Shown here piece by piece: positions 57,547 to 64,000 of a stretch of 64,000 nucleotides of DNA (position 1 is its first letter; the number at the start of each line of letters is the position of its first letter). The notes beneath the pieces are model-generated. The model was not told the origin of the DNA. It ran no database searches and saw only the letters and a list, made by a program, of their open reading frames with translations. Location of the stretch: contig DBDJ01000039.1 in the NCBI GenBank assembly GCA_002293525.1, positions 1 through 64,000 on the forward strand. Direction: 5' to 3'. The translations under genes and the position numbers were made by a program. The DNA comes from Lachnospiraceae bacterium UBA935. GTDB lineage: Bacteria; Bacillota; Clostridia; Lachnospirales; Lachnospiraceae.

Positions 57547-59988
57547 CTACTGCCTTACATCAAAGACCACTTCGCCCTTCTGATACCCGGCATGAACATG
57601 ATCCCCTGCTTTCACGCGCCCAGCCAGGATCTCTTCCGCCAGCTTATCTTCTACCACCGACTGCAAAGCCCGTTTCAGCGGCCTTGCTCCCATCTTCGGC
57701 TCGGAATGCTTCTCCGCGATATGGTTCTTCAAAGCACTGCTGATGATCAGGCGGATGTTCATCTGACTCTTGCACCGCTTAATAATATTATCCGCAAGCA
57801 GTGCCGTGATCTGATTCATCTCTTCCTTATCCAGCGGATGGAAGACCATGATCTCATCGATCCGGTTGATAAATTCGGGTTTAAATAGCTTCTTCACCTC
57901 CTCCATAACCCCTTTTTTCATCTTATCATAATCCTGTTCTTTTGTTGTCTGAGTATTAAATCCTAGATTCTTCGGATCGACGATCCGCTGCGCCCCGGCA
58001 TTGGAGGTCATGATCAGGATGGCATTCTTAAAGCTGACCTTCCTTCCCTTGGAATCGGTAATATGGCCGTCATCCAACACCTGAAGCAAGATATTGAAGA
58101 CATCCGGATGCGCCTTTTCGATCTCGTCAAACAACACTACCGAATAAGGATTCCGGCGAATCTTCTCACTCAGCTGCCCGCCGTCATCAAAGCCCACATA
58201 ACCGGGAGGCGACCCGATCATCTTTGAAACCGAATGCCCTTCCATATATTCCGACATATCCACGCGGATCAGGGCATTCTCCGAACCGAACATCGCCTCG
58301 GCCAGAGCCTTGCTCAGCTCCGTTTTCCCGACACCGGTAGGGCCCAGGAAAAGGAACGAACCGATCGGGCGGTTCGGATCCTGCAGGCCGACTCTTCCCC
58401 GGCGCATTGCTTTAGCAACTGCCGATACCGCATCGTGCTGGCCGATGACGCGCTTATGGAGGATGGACTCCAGTTTCAGCAAGCGCTCGCTTTCCTTTTC
58501 CGCCAGCTTTTTGACCGGTATCTTGGTCCAGACGCTGGCTACTTCCGCGATGACATTCTCATCGACGATATTGGGCATTTCCGTCTGCTTTTTATCGTTA
58601 CGGTCTTTAATCTTTTCATACTTCTTGATTAAGAGGCTCTGATCCCGCTTTATCTCCCTGGCCCGGTCATATTCACCCAGCTTCAGGACGTTTTCCAGCT
58701 GTTCGTCCATGGCTTCGATCTCAGAGGTGAGTTTCTTGACCTGTTCGGGGACATAGGCGATTTTCAGCCTGACGGCGCTGGCGGCTTCGTCAATTAAGTC
58801 AATGGCTTTATCGGGCAGATTCCGGTCATTGATGTAGCGCTCGGACAAAAGAACCGCCGCTTCAATGGCATCTTCCGTGATCGTCGTCTTATGGTGTTCT
58901 TCGTATTTGAAGGCAATGCCTTTCAGGATACGGATCGCCTCCGCCGCCGTCGGCTCAGCCACGTTCACGGGCTGGAAACGGCGTTCCAGGGCCGCGTCGC
59001 GCTCCACATATTTGTGATATTCGGTAATCGTGGTAGCCCCAATCAGCTGGATCTCGCCTCTGGCAAGGGACGGCTTCAGGATGTTGGAAGCGTCTATCGC
59101 GCCTTCGGCTCCGCCGGCGCCGATGATCGTATGCATTTCATCCAAGAACAAGATGACGTTGCCGTCGTCAATCACTTCCTTGATTACTTTTTTGATGCGC
59201 TCTTCAAACTCGCCCCGGTACTTGCTGCCGGCGACCATGCCGGAGAGATCCAGGGTCAGCACTCTTTTGTTCTGTACGGTAAAAGGTACCTCGCCGGATA
59301 TGATACGGGAGGCCAGCCCCTCTACTACGGCAGTCTTGCCGACACCCGGCTCACCGATCAGACAGGGATTGTTCTTGGTCCTCCGGCTTAGGATCTGGAC
59401 GACCCGGCGGATCTCTTCTTCCCGGCCGATGATCGGATCCAACTTTCCGTCTGCCGCTAACGCGGTCAGGTCGCGGCTGTACTGCTCCAGTACGGATACG
59501 CCTTTTTTCTTATTTTGCTTCTTAAACAGCTCTTCTTTATAAAGGGAGGCATCTTCGCCGATCGAGATCAAAGTGTCTACGTATAATTTCTGAATCGAGG
59601 TACCCATGGTATTTAAGAGCCGGATTGCAACATTCTCGCCTTCTTTGATCATGGCCAGAAGCAGATGTTCGGTTCCGGTCCGGTCCATCCGGAAACGTTC
59701 CGCCTGCCTGTGGGCTTCTTCCAGCACACGGACTGCTCTGGGAGAATAGCCGTCCTTTCCCATCGTAGCTACGACCGTATCCGGGACGATGAGATCACGG
59801 ATCATTTCTAGCAGCCGCAATTCATCGACGCCGTTGTCATGCAGGACTTTGGCTGCTACACCGGTTCCTTCTTTGAGAAGGCCCAATAAGATATGCTCCG
59901 TTCCGACATAGCCGACCCGCATGCGGGCCGCTATTTTTTCTGAAAGTATAAGCGCTTTTCGGGCTTTTTCGGTAAATTGAGAATACAC
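57547..59988 (-). CDS. clpC: ATP-dependent Clp protease ATP-binding subunit ClpC
   Basis: An 813-residue AAA+ unfoldase. Two N-terminal Clp repeats (FTEKARKALILSEKIAARMR; PRAVRVLEEAHRQAERFRMD), first Walker A GEPGVGKTAVVEG, a middle domain with UVR-like coiled coil (KLTSEIEAMDEQLENVLKLG EYDRAREIK, split), second Walker A GPTGVGKTELSKA and a C-terminal domain for ClpP binding. GTG start with GGAGG. The usual ctsR-mcsA-mcsB genes are not upstream; a membrane SH3b gene is. No CtsR box was seen. Confidence 0.94.
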   Translation of the reverse strand: MYSQFTEKARKALILSEKIAARMRVGYVGTEHILLGLLKEGTGVAAKVLHDNGVDELRLLEMIRDLIVPDTVVATMGKDGYSPRAVRVLEEAHRQAERFRMDRTGTEHLLLAMIKEGENVAIRLLNTMGTSIQKLYVDTLISIGEDASLYKEELFKKQNKKKGVSVLEQYSRDLTALAADGKLDPIIGREEEIRRVVQILSRRTKNNPCLIGEPGVGKTAVVEGLASRIISGEVPFTVQNKRVLTLDLSGMVAGSKYRGEFEERIKKVIKEVIDDGNVILFLDEMHTIIGAGGAEGAIDASNILKPSLARGEIQLIGATTITEYHKYVERDAALERRFQPVNVAEPTAAEAIRILKGIAFKYEEHHKTTITEDAIEAAVLLSERYINDRNLPDKAIDLIDEAASAVRLKIAYVPEQVKKLTSEIEAMDEQLENVLKLGEYDRAREIKRDQSLLIKKYEKIKDRNDKKQTEMPNIVDENVIAEVASVWTKIPVKKLAEKESERLLKLESILHKRVIGQHDAVSAVAKAMRRGRVGLQDPNRPIGSFLFLGPTGVGKTELSKALAEAMFGSENALIRVDMSEYMEGHSVSKMIGSPPGYVGFDDGGQLSEKIRRNPYSVVLFDEIEKAHPDVFNILLQVLDDGHITDSKGRKVSFKNAILIMTSNAGAQRIVDPKNLGFNTQTTKEQDYDKMKKGVMEEVKKLFKPEFINRIDEIMVFHPLDKEEMNQITALLADNIIKRCKSQMNIRLIISSALKNHIAEKHSEPKMGARPLKRALQSVVEDKLAEEILAGRVKAGDHVHAGYQKGEVVFDVRQ

Positions 59989-60072
59989 TTATTTTGCCTC
60001 CCTATCTGTCAGGATCTATGTTATACTGAACGTCTCTGGGTTTCAGGGACGTCCTATAGACATTGCCATCCC

Positions 60073-61467
60073 CTATAAATCTTTATCATCCATATTTAGG
60101 AATTCAAATTCAAACTCATCGTCATCATTGATAAAATTCTGCGGTTTTCGGGGCGGGTTATTGCCCGGCCGGTTAGCGGGGCGGGGCGGCTGACCGGATC
60201 TTTCTGCTGCGTGAAGTTCCGGGTTTCCCGGACGCCCTGGCCGACGGTTATCTGACGGCTGTCTTGACGACGACTGTGGCTGTCTTGACGACGACTGTGG
60301 CTGTCTTGACGACGACTGTGAGCTCCTTGGCGGCCGGGACTCTTGATCTGATGCAGGCCGCGGCTGGCGCTGGCCGGAACGTGGATCTCCTCTCCTGTCA
60401 CCGTCACGGTTCATCCGTCCGGCCGGCTGGTTTCGCCGAAAGTCATCGTCATCTTCTTCCTCTTCCTCCTCATCTTCATCGTAGTCATTATAGAGATCGC
60501 GTATCTTAAAGAACAGTACCGCTACGATTAAAGCCAGAGCAACAATAAGCACTGCCAGGATAATAATAATGATTCTTCCGTTTCTGACCTGACCCTCATA
60601 TTTCTCCGTGGTCTGCTCTACTGTTTCTCTTAAGCTGATCAGGTCCGGGACATTATACTTTACTCCTGCTTCGTTATCATATATATTATACTCATATTCA
60701 CCGACCTCATTGGCTTCATAATGAACTTCATAAAGTACCGCCTGATCACCAGTTTCGTCAGCCGGTGCCGCCGAAGTGCCGGCCGGGCCTTCATCACCGG
60801 CGCCATCATCACCGTCTTCCGCCGGATCTGCTTCTGACGTTGTATCTTCCGACTGTTCCCCCTCATCGGTGCTACCTTCCGATGGCGTGGTCGAGATCAG
60901 ATCGTAGCGAACATAGCCGGTTATTTCTCTGTTATTGTAAGTGCACCGCATCTGATACCACAGTTTCCCGGAGCTGTCGGTAGCCTCCCCGATCAGGGTA
61001 ATCTGTGTCCCGCTGGGAAGTGATGTTATCCTGCTGTGAGAAGTGGATGCCCCGCTGCGAACCACTACATCGCTGTTGCTGATTGTCGCCTGCACTTCTC
61101 CGATCGCCGTCGGCACCGTTGCCGGCGGTTCCGCTGCTGAAGTTTCGGTCGTCTCAGCCGTGGTATCGGAAGAGCCGCTGTCACCGCTCACTTCCACGAG
61201 ATCGGAGCGAATGTAGCCGTAAGCATTGTTGCCGACCGCTATTCGGTACCATAGCATACCCGAAGAATCTGTGGCTTCTCCTTCCGACGGGAATGTTTTC
61301 CCCTTTTCGGTACTTCCCACTACCTCACTGGAAGTACTGGCCTCTGCCCTGATCTTCGCCGTATCCGCACTGACGGTCAACTGCGCTGCCGCTGCCGACA
61401 TCACATTGGCCCACAGGCTAAACAATAAAACCCCGATCATCAGCTTCTTTTGGTAATTTTTTTTCAT
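60073..61467 (-). CDS. Membrane-anchored SH3b-domain protein
   Basis: Start at ATG 61467 with TTGGAGGG; 464 residues. A signal peptide (LMIGVLLFSLWANVMSAAAA), two bacterial SH3 domains (SADTAKIRAEASTSSEVVGS ... WYRIAVGNNAYGYIRSDLVE, and NSDVVVRSGASTSHSRITSL ... GYVRYDLIST), acidic linkers, then a single membrane helix (IIIIILAVLIVALALIVAVL) and an intracellular tail of low complexity with a 7-residue repeat and FEFEFLNMDD at the end. The outer part likely binds wall peptide; the inner tail may bind partners. It stands upstream of clpC. Confidence 0.7.
   Translation of the reverse strand: MKKNYQKKLMIGVLLFSLWANVMSAAAAQLTVSADTAKIRAEASTSSEVVGSTEKGKTFPSEGEATDSSGMLWYRIAVGNNAYGYIRSDLVEVSGDSGSSDTTAETTETSAAEPPATVPTAIGEVQATISNSDVVVRSGASTSHSRITSLPSGTQITLIGEATDSSGKLWYQMRCTYNNREITGYVRYDLISTTPSEGSTDEGEQSEDTTSEADPAEDGDDGAGDEGPAGTSAAPADETGDQAVLYEVHYEANEVGEYEYNIYDNEAGVKYNVPDLISLRETVEQTTEKYEGQVRNGRIIIIILAVLIVALALIVAVLFFKIRDLYNDYDEDEEEEEEDDDDFRRNQPAGRMNRDGDRRGDPRSGQRQPRPASDQESRPPRSSQSSSRQPQSSSRQPQSSSRQPSDNRRPGRPGNPELHAAERSGQPPRPANRPGNNPPRKPQNFINDDDEFEFEFLNMDDKDL
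60257..60319 (-). repeat. Three 21-bp tandem repeats coding SSSRQPQ
   Basis: Three exact or near-exact copies of a 21-base unit begin at 60257, 60278 and 60299; on the coding strand they give SSRQPQS heptads in the tail of the SH3b protein. Recent slippage is likely since the copies are identical. Confidence 0.85.
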
Positions 61468-61505
61468 TTTTCCCTCCAAGTATATAAACTCATACAGCAT
61501 TGCAA

Positions 61506-61606
61506 CTCTTTCGTCTCGGCGCAGTGTCTTCTCATAGCATCTTACCTGCGTGAGGCTTCGCCTGCGGCAGTTGTTTTACATCTCTTTCGTCTAGCCGCAG
61601 TGTGAT
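61506..61606. repeat. Imperfect direct repeat in the gap before the SH3b gene
   Basis: CTCTTTCGTCTCGGCGCAGT (from about 61506) recurs as CTCTTTCGTCTAGCCGCAGT (from about 61581). Between them lies GAGGCTTCGCCTGCGGCAG, which can form a short hairpin. No gene seen. Confidence 0.55.
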
Positions 61607-62058
61607 CAGAATACTTCGCGGCGGTATCTTTTCTGACCAGTGTGATCCTCATCCCGCTCTGCCTTGCCGTAACCGCCCATAATGTGTAATTTACGGATAT
61701 CCTCTTCATAGGCTTTATGGTAATCTGCTTCACATTTTTTACATACGCGACCGGAGCGGATACTGACCCCGCACATCTCACATAGTAGAAAACTCTTGGA
61801 ATCCTTAGTTATTTCAAACCTTTCTTCCTTGATCATATTGTTGATCGACCTTCGGGTCACCCCCGTAAACTCTGAGATAACGGACACATTGGCACCGGGA
61901 TTTTCTTCCAGATAATTACGGACTTTGCCATAATCGTCATATTCACGCTTTCCGCATACTTCACATTTATATTCTCCAAGTCCCTGAAATATCATAACAC
62001 CTTCACATTCTGGGCATACGCTGGGACGGCTAAATTCTTCTAACTCGATTCGTTTCAT
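61606..62058 (-). CDS. Zinc-ribbon and helix-turn-helix protein, YvyF-like
   Basis: A 150-residue protein: first zinc ribbon CPECEGVMIFQGLGEYKCEV CG (split), a helix-turn-helix (GANVSVISEFTGVTRRSINN, residues 54-73), a second ribbon (LLCEMCGVSIRSGRVCKKC) and a charged C-terminus. The layout matches YvyF/TIGR03826-type proteins of Firmicutes flagellar operons, but no flagellar genes are near here. Probable DNA-binding regulator. Confidence 0.65.
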   Translation of the reverse strand: MKRIELEEFSRPSVCPECEGVMIFQGLGEYKCEVCGKREYDDYGKVRNYLEENPGANVSVISEFTGVTRRSINNMIKEERFEITKDSKSFLLCEMCGVSIRSGRVCKKCEADYHKAYEEDIRKLHIMGGYGKAERDEDHTGQKRYRREVF

Positions 62059-62124
62059 ATTATAATCCCCCGTGGATTCTGCGCTCGCAGCTCGCGCTGA
62101 AACTGTTACATCATCTTTTGTTTA

Positions 62125-63405
62125 TCAGGACACAGGCACCTCATCGATGGCTTTTCCGATATCCGTACGCATATACTTATTATCAAATTCAACCCACTCT
62201 GTCGCCCGATAGGCGTTTTCTCTGGCTTCCCGCAGGTCGGCACCGGTTGCTGTCACACCCAGCACGCGGCCGCCGTTTGTCACGATGTCTTCCTCCCGCT
62301 TCGCGGTTCCGGCATGAAAGCAATAATAGTCTTTCGTCCCCTCAAATCTCTCCAGCCCCTTAATTACCAGGCCTTTCTCATACTGCAGCGGATAGCCTGA
62401 CGATGCCAGGACGACGCACACAGCCGCATTGTCCTCAAACTGCAGTTCAACCTCGGAAAGCCGGCCGTCGATACAGGCTTCCATGACTTCAACTAGGTCA
62501 TTCATCATCCGCGGCAATACCACCTGCGCTTCCGGATCACCGAATCTGGCATTGTATTCCAATACCTTGGGGCCATGTGCTGTCAGCATCAGCCCGAAAA
62601 AGATTATCCCTTGAAAAGTCCTGTCTTCCGCCGCCATAGCGTCAACAGTGGCCTGGTAAATATTGGCCTGACAGAAAGCGTTCAGTGCTTCCGTATAAAA
62701 AGGACTGGGGGAAAATGTTCCCATGCCGCCGGTATTCAGCCCGGTATCCCCGTCGCCGGCCCGCTTATGATCCTGGGCGGATGTCATGGCTCTAATCGTT
62801 TTCCCGTCGGTAAAAGCCAGCACCGACACCTCCCGGCCCTGCATAAATTCTTCGATTACCAGCCGGTTCCCGGCGTCACCGAACTGTTTTTCCTGCATAA
62901 TGGACTTAACCCCTGCTCGGGCTGTGTCGATATCCGCACAGATCAGGACACCCTTTCCCAAAGCCAGGCCATCCGCCTTCAGCACGATCGGAAAGCTGGC
63001 CGTCTCAAGATACTCATAAGCCGCGTCGGCACTGTCAAAAGTCTCATAAGCCGCCGTCGGGATATCGTATTTTTTCATCAGATCCTTGGAAAAAGCTTTG
63101 CTTCCTTCCAGTATCGCCGCCGCTTTGTTCGGGCCGAAGACACGGAAACCAGCTTCTTCCAGGGCATCCGTCAGGCCTCCCACCAAAGGATCATCCGGTC
63201 CTACCACGACCAGCTCCGGCGCTATTTCTTGGGCATAAGCCACGATTCCCGCAAAGTCCATCACATCAATGGCACGGCACTCCGCCAGCTGCGCTATGCC
63301 GGCATTGCCCGGTGCACAGTAGATCTGATCGGTATGTCTGCTTTTATGAAGAGCGGTCACAATGGCATGTTCCCGGCCGCCGCCGCCTACTACTAGTATT
63401 TTCAT
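62125..63405 (-). CDS. purD: Phosphoribosylamine-glycine ligase
   Basis: A 426-residue ATP-grasp enzyme that joins phosphoribosylamine and glycine in purine synthesis. N-terminal ILVVGGGGREHAIVTALHKS, central GDPEAQVVLPRMM and SSGYPLQYEKG near the C-terminus are typical GARS motifs. Starts 31 bases after the stop of purN on the same strand, so both are in one unit. Confidence 0.95.
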   Translation of the reverse strand: MKILVVGGGGREHAIVTALHKSRHTDQIYCAPGNAGIAQLAECRAIDVMDFAGIVAYAQEIAPELVVVGPDDPLVGGLTDALEEAGFRVFGPNKAAAILEGSKAFSKDLMKKYDIPTAAYETFDSADAAYEYLETASFPIVLKADGLALGKGVLICADIDTARAGVKSIMQEKQFGDAGNRLVIEEFMQGREVSVLAFTDGKTIRAMTSAQDHKRAGDGDTGLNTGGMGTFSPSPFYTEALNAFCQANIYQATVDAMAAEDRTFQGIIFFGLMLTAHGPKVLEYNARFGDPEAQVVLPRMMNDLVEVMEACIDGRLSEVELQFEDNAAVCVVLASSGYPLQYEKGLVIKGLERFEGTKDYYCFHAGTAKREEDIVTNGGRVLGVTATGADLREARENAYRATEWVEFDNKYMRTDIGKAIDEVPVS

Positions 63406-63436
63406 ATTAATACCTTAATACCCTTCTTGCTGTTTT

Positions 63437-64000
63437 TCATTTATTCCGCATTGCCAGCATGTCAATCGCTTGCGGCAATAATATCCATTCTGCCTCTTCC
63501 ATCACCCTGCGCTGAAGTGATTCCGGCGTGTCGCCGTCTTGTACCGGTACGGCTTTTTGTAACAGTATCGGCCCGGTATCCATCCCTTCATCCACGTAAT
63601 GAACGGTCGCGCCGGTTATCTTTACCCCTCTTTCCAGCGCCTGCTCATGTACTTTCAGGCCATAGCAGCCAACTCCGCAGAAGGAAGGAATCAATGACGG
63701 GTGGATGTTGATCATCCGTCCTCGATATTGTGCGATCATGGCCGGCGGTATCTTCACCAAAAATCCGGCCAACACGACCAGATCGGGGTTCAGTTCGTCC
63801 ATCCGGACACAGAGGGCACGGTGAAATTCTTCCCGGCTGCCGTAATCCTTCGGGGCGATACAGATTGCCGGGATGCCGCATTTTTCTGCGCGGACAAGGG
63901 CGTAGGCATTGCTGTTATTGCTAATAACACCTGTTATTCTGGTGTTTCTGATCCGTCCTTCCCGGATGCCGTCAATAACGGCCTGCAGGTTGGTTCCGCT
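63437..64000 (-). CDS. purN: Phosphoribosylglycinamide formyltransferase, start outside window
   Basis: The frame runs open to the window edge (188 residues visible), beginning SGTNLQAVIDGIREGRI, so only about ten N-terminal residues are missing. Motifs: ISNNSNAYALVRAEKCGIPA, LNPDLVVLAGFLVKIP, NIHPSLIPSFCG and the catalytic His/Asp in TGATVHYVDEGMDTGPILLQ. It transfers formyl from 10-formyl-THF to GAR. An internal ATG at 63802 is not the start. purN directly precedes purD. Confidence 0.93.
   Translation of the reverse strand, partial: SGTNLQAVIDGIREGRIRNTRITGVISNNSNAYALVRAEKCGIPAICIAPKDYGSREEFHRALCVRMDELNPDLVVLAGFLVKIPPAMIAQYRGRMINIHPSLIPSFCGVGCYGLKVHEQALERGVKITGATVHYVDEGMDTGPILLQKAVPVQDGDTPESLQRRVMEEAEWILLPQAIDMLAMRNK

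Noticed and set aside
60257..60319. 21-bp repeats as regulatory array
   Set aside because: They lie in frame inside the SH3b protein's tail and encode a heptad repeat.

Overview
The window looks like a chromosomal segment of a Gram-positive anaerobe of the class Clostridia, most likely Lachnospiraceae. The reasons are the single-chain 1266-residue 'clostridial type' PurL, strong AGGAGG ribosome sites before most genes, a clpC/radA pair without neighbouring ctsR-mcsA-mcsB, and several small proteins of a kind I recall mainly from that family. All family names come from reading the sequence and from memory; no database was searched.

Layout. 1-705: a broken Fic-domain gene. 911-1979: azlCD branched-chain amino-acid exporter. 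2182-3393: a small membrane protein and a LysR regulator. 3424-7425: a metal (probably zinc) ABC uptake operon on the minus strand (membrane protein, His-rich lipoprotein AdcA/ZnuA, ATPase, permease, OB-fold-like lipoprotein), with a promoter and a palindromic operator at 7375-7425. 7837-9918: a large GT-C-like membrane protein. 9979-11159: two inverted copies of a ~245-bp palindromic element around an internally deleted transposase gene. 11171-17850: purL, a TetR regulator, a DUF6508-like protein and an OFA-type MFS transporter. 17900-19123: a 407-residue protein of unknown function with almost no Lys or Arg. 19291-19561: a 20-bp tandem repeat array, a strong promoter and tRNA-Trp.

About 19.6-54.1 kb is a complete-looking siphovirus prophage. 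Read from its integration end it has a large serine recombinase, a voltage-gated-type K+ channel, a repressor and a Cro-like gene around three operators. A long minus-strand early operon follows (SSB, lytic transglycosylase, HUH-type Rep, RNase H-like, PcfJ and DUF7666 proteins, HNH proteins), then terminases, portal, ClpP-type protease, capsid, connectors, tail genes with a programmed -1 frameshift, tape measure, tail tip, a collagen-like fibre and a lysis cassette with two micro-ORFs. Three small plus-strand genes with their own sigma-A-type promoters, and one candidate small RNA, lie against the early operon.

54.1-64.0 kb returns to the chromosome: nitroreductase, radA, a small conserved protein, clpC, an SH3b membrane protein, a zinc-ribbon/HTH protein, purD and the C-terminal part of purN, which runs off the window edge. 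The purine genes purL and purN-purD are thus on the same strand but separated by the prophage and about 10 kb of other genes.
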